From: Sacculina carcini
Taxonomy: Eukaryota > Arthropoda > Thecostraca > Sacculinidae
Reading direction: 5' to 3'
DNA length: 64,000 bases
Assembly: GCA_916048095.2 (NCBI GenBank)
Contig: OU696577.1
Location: forward strand, 8,450,440 to 8,514,439
Within the stretch, counting starts at the first letter, position 1; every line of letters starts with the position of its first letter. The notes beneath the pieces are model-generated. The model was not told where the DNA came from. It was given only the letters and a program-made list of their open reading frames with translations, and searched no databases. A program made the position numbers and the translations under genes. Shown in pieces: positions 36,122-48,210 of this stretch.

Positions 36122-37516
36122 TGTCGATTATTTAGCGAGGGCGACGAACGCGTACACAATGACCAACGCAACGAACACAATTTACATTCACAATTAACCC
36201 ATCATTCAACAAACTAAAAAACCCGTAATCTGCTAAGATCAACCGATTTGTTCCTCAGGAATTAATTTCCTGTTCGCAAACAGAGACAATTTCTGCAGAC
36301 AGACAGCGCAGCACAACAACCAATCGGCAAACGAATTTGAACTGTAACGAACGCGCAGGAGCATCTGCCACATTCGCCTCTACATTGTGCTGCCAAGCAT
36401 ATGATTTCTGAACGCTGCCAGGCGTGAATATTTCGCTAAATTTGGAGCGACACCTATAAGTAAGCATGAGATCCTTTACAATCCTTTACAAGTTTTCATT
36501 TCAATGGTATAAAAAAAATCATTTAGTCTGTATCAGCAATTAATTTTACCCGACCACTAAGAACAGAGGGCTAATTTGACAATGAATGGTGTTGATAAAT
36601 AATTCAACTTCCCATGTTGATAAATATATCAAATAAAGTATGTATGTTGTGGTATAAAACAGAAAAAAATATATAGCACGCGAACAAATGTATTTCCAAC
36701 TCGCGATAGTACGACGCGCATACACAGATAATATTTGAGAATTAATCAACTTTCATAAACAAATTCACATCCACAACACTATCACAAGCACTTCACAATC
36801 AAACGTTCCGCACACATAAAAAAAGCAGCCAACACACAAAACACACGGAATTAATCACAAGTCACCAATGCCCAAATTGAACGTGTTAGCCAGCCTATCA
36901 CAATTATTTGAACACAAAAATCAGTAGTAAAAACCGAACGTCCCCTACTTGTGCGACACACACAGAAATTAGCGAAATTGCTTCTTTCGTTGATAAACAC
37001 AAATATACAGTTCAATCGGGACCTTGTGAAAAATTAAGCATAAACAAAACGAAAAGCTGCTCGCGCGAAATCTCATTTGGCACCGAAAAGCATCGTGCAT
37101 CGCGTAGAAACACATAAATCCATATACTCCGAAAACAACGCAATGACAGAGCATAGCCAAGATTTCCCACAAAATACACACGCACACACACACACACAAA
37201 TTGACAGAATATACTGAAAAACAACGCCGCTCAACTTGATAACTTCGAAGGCACATGCCGATTTAAACCACAGTCAATCAATATGGATGTTGCGATTTGC
37301 GATTCACTGGAGGCACGACTTGGGAATAATCGTAAACTATTTTAGGAGCATATTTTCGGTATACAAAGAGATTAAGTGGATATAGGTGGGTGGAATGTGA
37401 TTAGGAGTAGTTGATATCATTACTTAACCGTATTCCGCCCAACCATAATCTCTCGACCTCTTTGAATACTGAAAGCATATTCCTAAATAACGCCCCGCAG
37501 AGAAAGCCCACTCAGT
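36122..37516. other. Yan-CDC14 intergenic region
   Basis: This separates the Yan stop codon from the CDC14 start codon. It should hold the Yan 3' UTR and the CDC14 promoter and 5' UTR, on the minus strand. The 36122-36450 part is richer in CpG than its surroundings. I could not identify a TATA box or a polyadenylation signal with confidence, and no further gene is seen. Confidence 0.5.
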
Positions 37517-38072
37517 CTAGCGATGATTGGCGGGGAGCATTTCGGCTGCGGACGAAGGAGAGCCCGCGCTGCCCGTGGAAGATGACAAATCGATACAGAG
37601 ACGGGAGGAGCAAGGACCTTGGACAGATCCCTCCTCTTCAACTTCGTCGGCGTCCATCGGAACATTTTCTTCGTCATCATCATCAACAGTACGACGATGG
37701 ATCGATGCTAAATTGGAGAAGGACTCGATGTCGTCCTGGAAAGAGCGCTTCACTGAGTGATGGACGTTGTTGGACAGACTGAGATCGGTCGGAGAGTCTT
37801 GGTCATGGTGATGAAGACTTCCTCCTGATTCCCGATCCTCTTGAAGACCTGCCTTCTGCTCTCCGCCATCTCCACTGCGAGAGCCCTTCTCACCGACACA
37901 AGACCGCACCGCAGTCTGATGTTGTTGTTGGTTCTGGTGATGTTGTTGAAGAAGAGTGGGAGATCTTGGTTCCAATTTGACTCCAGAAGAAGCAGATCCA
38001 CCGCCGCCGCCGGCCATACTGCGCAGTGACACCAACTTCAACGACTTCAACTCAAGTGGACTGCGCAAAAAC
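37517..38072 (-). CDS. aop: Yan exon 4 (end of ETS domain, C-terminal tail, stop)
   Basis: The acceptor GTCAG lies behind (GU)n. The exon encodes QFLRSPLELKSLKL, finishing the ETS domain, then GVKLEPRSP, polyGln/His, DSPTDLSLSNN, an acidic stretch DDDDEENVPMDADEVEEE and the TAG stop. Confidence 0.93.
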
Positions 38073-41041
38073 CTGACACAAACACACACACACAACGTGC
38101 ACAATTTAGTGCACAAGCTATGCTACAAAACCAAAGTACAAACTTAATAGAGTAAATAAAAAGAATTAATTTCATTTAGCTAGATTAAATCAAAAGTCAA
38201 GATAAAATGGATTCGAAATCAGCCCGAAATAAATCATTTGGCAGATGTGTCATCAAAGTGCAACGAAACTTGAAAGCATCAATTTAAAACAAGGACGGTG
38301 TAATGTTCTTGTGTAGCCTCTGATTGGCGAGAAACACACAGAACACCCGAGTGGTTATATTGAAGTAAACCCAAGCGAGGCTAGCATCAGACCTTCTGTA
38401 ACAAGGGTCACAGTTGTGACATACACACATACACGCATACACGATACATACACTGAACACTGGGTGACACGATGAACACTTCCAAATATGGTGATGAACG
38501 ATAGCTGTGTGTGTAGGCTTGTTGTGTGCCTATTGGACAACACTACAGACGGATTCGATCCGCTGACATTTGGGTAGCAGCTAATACGTTACTACTGGAA
38601 GTGAATCAAGAGGATGAAATAGCGGAGAGTAAAAAACACAGAAAAATTAAACATTAAGAGACGAAGGGAAAAACTCACTGGTAGCAATGACGTTCGCCTT
38701 GAACTTTGCGCAAAATGTTGACCCGGTAGTAATAGCGAAGCGCTCGCGACATTTTGTCGTAGTTCATCGACAGATGGTTCTTCTGCACGCCCCAGAGTCG
38801 AGCCAGACCTTGTGGATCTACAATCTTGAACACTCCGGTGTCGACGTTCCTCCAGGCGATCAAGTTGACGAACCGCTGCAGAGGATCGTTCAACAACTGC
38901 TGCAGAAAGTCCCACAACAGTCTGCCGCCGCCCGATCCAGACTCGCTGGTGGACACGCCCGTCACAGCGGCCGAACAAGACGAAGTCCGATCACAATCGC
39001 CGGCGGGTAGAGTGGGTGAGAGTTGAGAAAGAGTTGAGGAGGGTGTGGAAGAGCTCGACGTCACTGATGCACGGTGAGATTCGGCAGCCGACGAGACAGA
39101 CGTGATCAGAGACAATGGCAAAGACAGTTGTTTTACCGAAGACGCCGACACGGACGAACTCAACGAAGAAGTGGATGAAGAAGGCGGAGCCAGCGGAAAA
39201 GCAGAGCATTGCAAAGGCGGAGGACTCAGTTGAGGACTGCCACGTGGAGATTCAACATCTTCAGCAGTGAGAGATCCTCCGTTGATGTCCTCACTGTCCG
39301 AGGACGTCTGAAGGCACTTGACGTTAGTTCCTGCGGTCAATCCCGACTGCAGCTGAGGACTGGCACACTGAGACTCTGAAGATGCCGAAGACGCCGGCGA
39401 CAACGTCACCGATACGGCATGCTGAAGATGCTGCTGTTGCTGATGATGATGATGAGGATGGTGATGATGAAGTTGATGTTGAACATCTAGCTGGGACGCA
39501 GGTCCGGTCGTGGTCAGACTAGAAGCGACACTGTTCCATGACGGAGACACCGAGCTGGTGGGAAGAGATTGAGGAGTGAGCGGAGAGGCGGGTAGACGAC
39601 ACGTGGTGGCGCCGCCATTAACGCCGCCAGACGCCGCCACACAGTCGGCCACCAATAGCAGCTGTAGAGCGTTGTGTACAAGGTCACCTGCCCCCGGGGC
39701 ACGCTCGTTGAGGTCAGCTTTGTTGAGCATACACAGAGCCTTGCCTGCGATAAACACATCATTTATCATATATTTGGAATGTCTCTAAGCATTTTAGTTT
39801 TCAGAGCATTTAAAAAAAATAGTATACGAGTATATATAGCTGATAGCAACGTATATGCATCATATAGTCCTGCGAAACAGAAAAACCGCTATAATTGTAC
39901 ATATATATAAAATACGCAATAGATACACACACACACAAAATGCCTAAAATAATAGCCAGTTTTCTGGCTAGGTGCGGATTAATTAGTGGAATAGAATAAC
40001 AGAGAAAAATTGCCAATCAGATAAAAATAAACATATATTTAGGAAAGACTACGATGAATGGAAGACACAGGAAAAACGAGTGTTTAACTTGAGGAAACAC
40101 GAACAGTGATGGTAATCAAGCTAGCGGGAAATTAGCGGAAACATACCGTTCATTTTCAGTCGTTCAACGTTGATAGATGGCAGATCGAATTCTGATTCAC
40201 ACCATTGTAAAAACATCGCCACTTCTTCACGCACCCACATGCGCGGATCAGTAGCTGTACACACACACACGCACATAAACACAAATTAATAATGATAATA
40301 ATTACTGACGTTCTAAGCGGTATGGCGTCAATATTTAATGATATCTCTGTCTTTTGCACATTTCTTTACATATTGCGGACTCATAATTGCTACATGTTTG
40401 TGTTTCTGTTCTGCGCTGCATGTTTATACTTCACCCAACCTGCGCAGTTGACCAAATTTCCCACTTGCTCCAGTCGTATTTTGCCTGTCGCGCACTTGTA
40501 ATTATTTTGTGCGCTATATTAATTACATGTTTGTTGTTGTTATATAGAATGCCAAATTTCCTAGCGAACAATTCAATCAGAAATAAGAAACAAAATCATA
40601 CAAAACCATACATGGAATTGATTGAGAAAATCCAATCAGGGCGTTTCTAAATTATAAAATTTCAAATATTTACGAAAAAATTCTAGCTCGCTGTAACATT
40701 AAAAAAATTGTTATTGAAAAATTCAAATTAAATATTTACATAATAAATATAATCACGTTGAAAACCAAATTGTAACATGAACATTAACGTAGTAAAAATA
40801 AACACCTAAAAATAATTAAATTAACTTTACGATTCCACCTATCTGGTAGTACTACAATATTTACTGCGTGGCAGCCCAAATAAACGCCCATACTAATAGC
40901 CCAAGTTTGGCTTATGGCACATGTATATAAAACTGCGTGTCCGCATAAATTTGTTCGTGTGTGTGTGTGTGTGTGTGTGTGCGTGTGTGAGTGTAATTAA
41001 TAATCGGGCGATTGCAACTGCCTTGACAGCATTGTAACAAG

Positions 41042-41086
<45 letters not shown>

Positions 41087-41129
41087 TCAACAACAAGGAC
41101 AAAGAACCGTTAAGACGATGAATTTACCT

Positions 41130-41161
<32 letters not shown>

Positions 41162-42581
41162 TATGTAACAGGAAGTGTGCAAAAGAGACAGATAAACAAG
41201 ATAACATGCGCCAATTGTGTATGTATGTATGTATGTGTGTGTGTGTGTGTGTGTGGACAATCTTGTACAATCGAACGATGTGCTACCGGCCTTGAACGAC
41301 CAACGATACTATATAACAATAATGAACAAATCATTATCAATAAATCGGCCACAAGCGAACGAACAAATAAACCACACAGCCGACACAATGAGAAAAAATC
41401 ACTCACACAAAAACACACACAGCCACACATACATCAGATATGCGTTTTCACACCACAAAAAGTGACATGACAAGTATTAGAATGCCGCACATACACGCAC
41501 ACAAAATGCGCATCTTACAATATTACATCTTATCAACGTATCTCCTCCAAATGCCCACCAACTAGGCGAAAAATAGAGCGACACTCTAATTTAAGGGTTC
41601 TTAACCTAGGCGGTGTGAGACTAGCTCTTAAGGGATGCGAGAATCCCTGTAAAAAGTTAATAAAAATGTGATTCTGTCCATGCTACATATACGATATCGT
41701 ATATGAATCGTATCGTATCTCGTATACTTCCCTAAAACAGTATATTCTTACAGGAGTTTCAAGCTGTATGAGTGAATATTGAATAATAATGAAAAAATTT
41801 CATCAAGTCCTTATGACAATGTCCTCGGTATGCCGCACAAATAGATGTTTTACGGCAGATGCAAACACATATATACATTTATACATTTATACACACACAC
41901 ACACACACACACAAACAGGCTGGCGCAAGACACGTGCTACTAATACCACTCCACTGGACTAGTAGCAGAGTGCGGTACTTTGCAAATATGAAGTGTCTTA
42001 TACCTATAACAAACAGCTTTAATTTCGTCACAATATCCAGTCACTTCAAACTATTCCGATTTCTTGTTTGTTAGCTAGACTAGTCTTACCTGCAAACTGT
42101 TATTTTATTGTTTAGTTTTCGATTTTTTTTAAACAAATTTTCAATAGATTTTATCTGAAAAACTATAAAACGATGGTGCCAAATTGTTTATAACTCATGC
42201 CATTTTTTACACGTGATTTCGACAAATATAAATGTTTGCACGAAAAACCCGATGTGGATTGCAAATATATTGCTAAAATAACAAAAAATTATAATAATAA
42301 TACTCACGCAGTTGATGAGGTAGTTGGCTGCGTAGCTCCAGAGCCACCGCCGGACTGTGGGGGGTTGAGGGGGCTGGAGGAATGGACAGCTGCTGTTGTT
42401 GTTGTTGAGCAGCTGCCACAGCGGCGGCTGCAGCTGCCGGACCGAACGGGGACAGCTGGTAGCGCCACAACAGGTCGGGAGAGAAGAGAGATGGTGGCAG
42501 CGAAAGGCGGTCATTGGTGGCGCCACCATTGGCCGCGCCCACCGCGCTGGTGGCGTGTAAGTTGAGTGGTGGCACTCTCAT
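37517..42581 (-). CDS. aop: ETS-domain transcriptional repressor Yan/ETV6 (whole gene, 4 coding exons)
   Basis: Yan (anterior open; ETV6/TEL in vertebrates) is a nuclear repressor that binds GGAA sites, polymerises through its SAM domain and is antagonised by ERK signalling. The predicted protein has 667 residues. Residues 1-91 begin MRVPPLNL and include polyAla and polyGln. The Pointed/SAM domain (about 93-160) reads DPRMWVREEVAMFLQWC, FDLPSINVERLKMNGKAL, ADLNERAPGAGDLVHNAL. A long Ser/Pro-rich linker (about 165-395) has many Ser-Pro sites, the usual MAPK targets. The ETS domain (about 400-495) includes LLWDFLQQLLND, GLARLWG, the recognition helix MSRALRYYYR, and ILRKVQGERHCYQFL. The C-tail has a VKLE sumoylation-type site and a PTDLS CtBP-binding motif. 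All splice phases agree. The start is preceded by an in-frame TAA. Confidence 0.97.
37778..37792 (-). other. aop: PxDLS (CtBP-binding) motif in Yan
   Basis: PTDLS inside DSPTDLSLSNN in the C-terminal tail matches the PxDLS motif recognised by CtBP corepressors, fitting a repressor. Binding is inferred from the motif. Confidence 0.6.
38679..39744 (-). CDS. aop: Yan exon 3 (rest of Pointed domain, linker, most of ETS domain)
   Basis: Begins GKALCMLNKADLNERAPG and ends in the ETS domain at QGERHCY, donor CA|GTGAGT. The linker is Ser/Pro/Thr-rich with poly-His (HHHHPHHHH-like) and several SP sites. Confidence 0.97.
40147..40254 (-). CDS. aop: Yan exon 2 (first half of Pointed domain)
   Basis: Encodes TDPRMWVREEVAMFLQWC through LKMNG. 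The acceptor TACAG sits directly behind (GU)n; the donor is G|GTATGT. Missed by simple ORF inspection because it is only 108 bases. Confidence 0.95.
40385..42180. other. Yan intron 1 (3' two thirds), repeats only
   Basis: AT-rich with TG tracts (40958-40990, 41131-41160, 41218-41253) and a CA tract (41045-41085). No exon is recognised apart from exon 2 at 40147-40254. Confidence 0.5.
42308..42581 (-). CDS. aop: Yan exon 1 (start codon)
   Basis: The first in-frame ATG (42579-42581) follows a GA-rich leader and an upstream TAA. The exon encodes 91 codons plus one base, with LFSPDLLWRYQLSPFGP and LELRSQLPHQL matching the Yan N-terminal layout. Donor C|GTGAGT. Confidence 0.88.
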
Positions 42582-42629
42582 CTCTCTCTCTCTCTCACTC
42601 ACACACTCTGTCTCTTAATCACTCACCTA

Positions 42630-42635
<6 letters not shown>

Positions 42636-42677
<42 letters not shown>

Positions 42678-42942
42678 AGTCAACAGCTAGTGATACCATG
42701 TGGTAATGGTGTATTCAAATTGTCCACACACAAAAAACACATACCCCACTCGTGGTGTGATAATGAATCGCCCAACAGACCCATAACCGTCCGACCCACC
42801 ATCAGCAACAACTTCTCTTACCCCCACCACAAACACAAACAAACAAACAACACAGACAGAATTGCAATACGGCTTGATACAGAACTCTCACACGGTACAA
42901 AATCTAGCGACAGGCTGTAATACATGTTATGCGCACTTGCAA

Positions 42943-43020
<78 letters not shown>
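42636..43020. repeat. (CA)n and (TG)n tracts upstream of Yan exon 1
   Basis: CA at 42630-42675 and TG at 42944-43020, which are complementary and about 270 bases apart. Confidence 0.9.
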
Positions 43021-43023
<3 letters not shown>

Positions 43024-43319
43024 CGCTCATCTGCAATGCCGGAAAATTGGCCACTCCACGCGGAGACGGAACACAAATCAAGGCCACACACACACAGACA
43101 CACACAGACATACAAACACAGACAACAATACAACCTCCGCCGTGCAATGTGGCTGGTAGACAAAGAACGGTCCGCGGATGAAGATGAAGGCGGATCAAGA
43201 AGTAACGGATTGCAAGAAGGAAGTGCGCACAACAGCCGTTAATAGCGTGTTATTCGCAGAAGGATTGCAAAGACACTGGTGCAACAACGTACATACACAC
43301 ACACATTCACACACAGAAC

Positions 43320-43690
43320 TTTGGATTATGAAGAGAGATCAGAGAGAGAATTGGGCTGCCGACGCTAGAAAATAGAAGACGCAGAGGCGATATTATAGCT
43401 GTTTTTAGGTATAATATAGGCATGAAAGTGATAGATAGAGACGATTGGATAGTATATAGTGAAAGAAACAACATGGAAAACGCTAAAACTCTAAAGGAAA
43501 ACCAGAGCAGTTAGGGATATCAAGAAGTATAGTTTCCCCAATAGGACTGTAGATGCATGGAATAATCTTGATAGAAAAATCGTTCAATGTAGCAGTGTGA
43601 AAGAATTTGAACGTAGGTCAGATAAATGTTGGCTGGGAGACAGGACAGCTCAAGCTTAGCTCATCTCCTGTACTATACAATTCGATGAGT
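43320..43690 (+). mobile_element. LINE ORF2 C-terminal fragment
   Basis: Shifted plus-strand frames encode RRRGDIIAVFRYNIGMKV, DIKKYSFPNRTVDAWNNL and FERRSDKCWLGD, the usual end of a CR1/L2-like LINE and related to the 21.2 kb fragment. Confidence 0.75.
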
Positions 43691-43751
43691 ACACACACAC
43701 ACAAGCACATGCACACACACACACACACAGACCAATGTACACATACAAAAA

Positions 43752-43896
43752 GGAGTCCGTGGTGTAGTGGTAGCACGTCCGCCTCACAAGCGGAGGTACG
43801 TGGTTCGAAACCCGGCCGAGGAGAATGTATTTGGGCGTATTCTATAATCCACCCATCAGTAAATGATGGTACCAGATATCAGTCATGTGTTGTGTC
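43752..43896 (+). mobile_element. tRNA-derived SINE head, interrupted by a hAT element
   Basis: Box A TGGTGTAGTGG (43760-43770) and box B GGTTCGAAACC (43802-43812) are intact. The anticodon arm is perfect (TCCGC-CTCACAA-GCGGA, anticodon CAC, Val type). The T-stem and acceptor stem have mismatches, so this is a SINE promoter head and not a working tRNA gene. A non-tRNA body follows, broken at 43896 and resumed at 45415. Confidence 0.75.
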
Positions 43897-45406
43897 TAGT
43901 GATGCAAAAAAAACGTTTTTTTTTGGTTGCGGTTTTTTTTGCAAAAAAAACATGTTTTTTTAGGGTTTTTTTGTTTTTTTAGAATTAGCCCCAATTGTCA
44001 TCGGATGTTAGATTTTAGTACATAGAAATGAGTTCAATTGATGTTTTGTACATCTTTACGTGTCTTATTTCAAAGATAATTTGATAATAGTATAAAAAAC
44101 AAGAATATTTATCAATAAATACCTCAGGAGACTGTTTGAAAGTGCATCCGGGTCCGGTGGTTTAGGTTTTTTTCATTGAGAAAACCCATGCTTTTAAAGA
44201 TGGTTTTAATTATGTGGATATTTGAAATAATTTGTCAGCATAACAAAACAAATTCATTGAATAATCCTTTTTTTCTTCAAAAGAAACCATGTTTTTTATG
44301 AAAAAATGCAATGATGTTTTTCAAACTGGTTTTAAATTCGTTTTATGAATGTACAGGTCCAGAAAATGTTGGCAGCAGAACAAGACAAGCTAATTGGTTG
44401 GTCAAGTGTTTTTTTGACAAACGTTCATTTAAACTAACGCTTTTCATTTAACTAGCAAGTAGCCTGCTGGTACGTATAAGCGGCTGGTTAAACCACTCAT
44501 TTTAAACTGTTCTTTTAAACCATGTTTTTTTTCAAAATATATTTTTTGGAAAAACTGTTTTCGTAGATGTAGAGATGGGGAAAAAAATTGGCGGCAGATC
44601 AAGGAAAGTTTAACCAAATAAACTGTTTTTTTATTAGTAACCTGTTTTTAAAACTGGTTTTATGGATGATGGTTTCTTTGATGTAGTTATTTGTGTTCAA
44701 ATACTTTTTTGTACATCAAATATATTTCCTCAGTTGTTTTTTTCCTACACGAAAATTTTTCCCGTTTTTCTGGTCCGTTGCCACTGCGACCCGCTTTTAT
44801 TCGTAGTCTCATTAGGGACACTAAGTTTGTGTGCATATTCGAAGTATTTGTGTAAATATTTGCAGTGTTTGTACTCTTATATTTGCAAATAATTGATCTG
44901 CTGAATGAAATGATGAAACTTATTATAACCAACGTAGTTAATTTCTGGCAGTAAAAAGTTAAGGTGTAAAAAATAAAATAAAATTATGCCACCTGTTTTT
45001 TTTAAACAGTTTCACATTTTAGCATAAGAAACGGTTCTCAAACCCTGCTTTCTTACACAATGATTAACTCAATAATTGAATGCAAAACTGTACTGTACAT
45101 AGAAGTGCCGCACAGTACCGTGCAAACAATGATATTAGGCCTTTCAGACACATTATAACAATTATATTGTGCATATTTAATGATAATTCAATTTGATAGG
45201 GTCACTAATAGCATGAATAACCCATGTGTTGATGAAAATAATTCATTTAACATCCCAAATATATCATTTCCATAATTTGAATTCTTTGCATGACTCTTCA
45301 AAAAAAACCCAAAAAGAACGTGTTTTTTTGGTCGCGGTTTTTTTTGACAAAAAAAAACGGTTTTTTTTTTTAAAAAAAACGTCGGTTTTTTTAGGTCGCA
45401 TCTCTA
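43897..45406. mobile_element. Non-autonomous hAT element with perfect 8-base target-site duplication
   Basis: GTTGTGTC is present on both sides (43889-43896 and 45407-45414). The ends are TAGTGATGC and, from the other side, TAGAGATGC, fitting the hAT terminal rule; the inverted ends continue into A-rich and T-rich stretches. The 1,510-base interior is full of GTTTTTT/ACCATGTTTT words and has no recognisable transposase. Confidence 0.85.
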
Positions 45407-45414
45407 GTTGTGTC

Positions 45415-46540
45415 ATGCATTCTGGGGAGGGGGCCCTTTCTAACAGGTCTTCTGTTCTTGTGGCGCCATAGCGTGGAGAGAGTTAGTTCTGCGGTGGTTC
45501 TGCACGGGACACACCTGTGTGTGTTCATAAGCTTCCACTTCTTTCCGTGTAGCAGCTGTCACTTGAGACCTTTAACCTTTAGCCTTTGCATGTCATAGAA
45601 AAATGCAAAGATTCGGCGATGTCGTGTCTGTGGTATAGATTGCGGTTCCTTATTGCACGTACACTTTGCAACACTTCCGCCTGTACCGTTCAGCAATTGA
45701 CAGAAAGAGTGACAGAGACGAAAAGAAAGAGCACATGATAGCCAAAACATGAGCAAGCTAAACAAACAACACACACAAACAGCCAGGCATACCGTATAGT
45801 CTCCACAAGCTGTAGTGTACGCTTAAAACGTCCAGAACTAAACAGCTAAACATTTGTGAATGTCGTATGTTATGGAGGCGCCACTAAATCATCGTCTCGT
45901 TTTTAATATAAATCGTAAATCATATCGTAAATCGTAAATCAATCATCTGGAAAACCAATCACCATCTCACCAATCATCATTATCATCGTATTATGTGTGT
46001 ATGTATTGCACAAATACAGTTTCGCCCTTCGTGAAAGTGTTCAGCCAACAAGTATTGGTATTAGCCACTCGCAGCCGCTGCTCAAAAACGAAAGCGAAAC
46101 CAGAAACAGGAAGCAGTAAAAACGAGAAACCAAACTGGAAATCCTGAGAGCCATTATGACCCATATTGTGCGTGTGTGTGTGAGTGTGTGTGTGTGTTTG
46201 AGTGTGTGAAGACAGCAGCTTAGCAGATGTCACGTATAGCTAACGGCCCATCACTAGGCCATGACAACCACCATCACTAATTCCTCATCTCCGATGTTTC
46301 ACTCACACACACACACACACACATCTATGCACATATTTCCTCTTTGGATGTGTGTCAATGAGTGTCTATGCCATAATAGACATGTGTATATACGTGTATA
46401 TGAAGTGTATATGAAGATCAACGCGTTTGTTGTAACATGACCGATATAAACTAATGGGAATTATACGAAAATGCAAAATGAAACGCGCCCGAAAAGCGCA
46501 CGTTTTGAAGGTCAACGATTTCAGGTCGTAGCCTGGGTGT
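45415..46540. other. SINE remainder and gene-free spacer
   Basis: The interrupted SINE body resumes at 45415 for an unknown length. Beyond it are a CA tract at 46160-46206 and another at 46300-46321. No gene is recognised. Confidence 0.4.
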
Positions 46541-46548
46541 GTTGGTCT

Positions 46549-46713
46549 CAGTGGCGACCCCAGGAAAGGAGGTTTGGAGGGGCTGAAGCTACCCACCAAA
46601 AAATGTAACAAACCCACCATAAACTCCTCCCTAAAAATTCTGACCATGAAAATTTCGAGTGTAGCTCCTTTCTCCTTTAGCCCCCCAGTGAAATAATACT
46701 GACACCGCCACTG
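46549..46713. mobile_element. MITE (family M4, CAGTGGCG ends)
   Basis: Starts CAGTGGCGACCCCAGG and ends GACACCGCCACTG, inverted repeats of about 12-16 bases with mismatches. Flanks GTTGGTCT and GTTCGTTC resemble a decayed 8-base duplication. Related copies lie at 54365-54525 and in part at 62972-63015 and 49000-49050. Confidence 0.7.
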
Positions 46714-47444
46714 GTTCGTTCATAACTATTATAATGACATACGCACACCCACATTCACACACGAATGCATGTGTTCGCTGCTGCATTTGACGACCAAGGC
46801 GTACACACACACAAACAGAAAAAACAGTAAACACCAGAAAAAATGGCGGATATTGCAAAGCATTGCATTGATATTGCAAACGTGCAATGCACTGTTTTTC
46901 AGCAGTAGAATCCGTTGGCAGAAATCCACGGGTCCATTGGTTAAAAACGTAAAAATTCAAATTTGTACATTCAGCCCAAACTGTTTGTCTTCGCAGTGTT
47001 CTTGCTAAAAAATCACTTAATCTAGAGAGATGCTAAATGATTGAACAGCCAGCCGAAATTACGGATCGATTGTGAAAATGTAGCGATATCTTGTTCCCTG
47101 ATAACCACATATGTTAGATGTTAGATGATGTTAGATGTAGATAAACTCCGAATAGAGAACAAATAATGAATGTTTGCCAATCAAACGCTAGGTGAAGCTT
47201 GATGTGTGTATTTCTAACGCCAACCTTTAAGCAACATTGATGTAGGTTGACGCTAAATGTGTAAGGATTCCAGAACATTAGATTGAGAAAATTTGATTCA
47301 ATGAATTTCTTCCAGTCGCTTGCCTCCTGCAAAGGCAGCACATTACATTAGAACGCTAAACCTAACCTAACCAAAAAACTATGAAAAATATAGAGACGTT
47401 TTTGTGCGTTTTTTATAAATTAGCGTTTTAATGTTCTTGAATTC

Positions 47445-47624
47445 TTACACATTCAGCCTAGACCTATTGATGTATGCTAGCATTGTATTCAAAATCACCA
47501 CGTAGACGCTGGCATACAGGAAGAGCCGAGAGAAACGGAACACAACGTTGGCGACAGGAAGCTGACAAAGATGAATTCCTTCGTCCTCGTCGCTGAAGAG
47601 CCGTTGGGACACGGAGTTTGAATC
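47445..47624 (-). CDS. Possible 3' exon of an unidentified minus-strand gene
   Basis: A minus-strand frame reads DSNSVSQRLFSDEDEGIHLC, then RLFLYASVYVVILNTMLAYI, a likely membrane segment, then a TAA stop. An acceptor-like CTCGAG lies after a TG/CT tract. GC content is raised. No family is recognised and no partner exon was found, so this may be chance. Confidence 0.25.
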   Translation of the reverse strand, partial: DSNSVSQRLFSDEDEGIHLCQLPVANVVFRFSRLFLYASVYVVILNTMLAYINRSRLNV

Positions 47625-47639
47625 TCGAGCGTGACACAC

Positions 47640-47830
47640 ACACAGACAGACACAAACGCAAGATGGCGGCCCCGGAAGCAGACACACATACAAACCCGCG
47701 GCAAGGAGTGGAGAGAAGAGCGGAAGATGCCTCAGCCCCCGGGGCTGACGGTGAAGCGGACGTGAGCGGAGGTAGAGGAATACACCGTCAACCACCACGG
47801 AGGAAGTGAAGCGTCCTCCGTACCTATCCC
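47640..47830 (+). promoter_or_regulatory. GC-rich block with YY1-like AAGATGGCGGC
   Basis: AAGATGGCGGCCCCGG at 47661 matches the YY1 core often found at transcription starts, and its ATG opens a 49-codon frame (MAAPEADTHT..) with a usable GTGAGC donor at 47761. It could be a first exon or promoter; no cDNA-like continuation was found. Confidence 0.2.
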
Positions 47831-48210
47831 ACCCTCCACCCTCCACACACACACACACAGACACACACAAGCACGCAGGGTCCTGATGGGTCGCAAACAG
47901 GCATGTAGCCAGACCAGGTAAGCGGTGGAGCTAAAAGTGGAATGGCCGAAGACAGCGATAAAGAATGCAGTTTTTTTCCACAGATCGCAAAACGCTAGAC
48001 ATAGAGTTGCAAACATCATTTCCTTGATAAGACCTTCAAAACCAAAACCAATTTCATGATGTTGTCTTCCATATCATGCGCCATGATTCAATTTGCTCTC
48101 CTTCAGCCATTTTCGACGGAAAGAGAAGAATGCGGTGAGATATTGTGTAAGATCAAAGTACCGGAGAATATGAAGACAATAGGTTCTACAAAAGAAGCCT
48201 ATGGAGAAGG

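Noticed and set aside
37411..39788. Plus-strand frames across the Yan exons (for example 37411-37782, 38687-39010)
   Set aside because: They are antisense shadows of the clearly homologous Yan coding exons.
43752..43824. Functional tRNA-Val(CAC) gene
   Set aside because: Box A, box B and the anticodon arm are good, but the T-stem has two mismatches and the acceptor stem cannot pair over seven bases. A SINE body follows.
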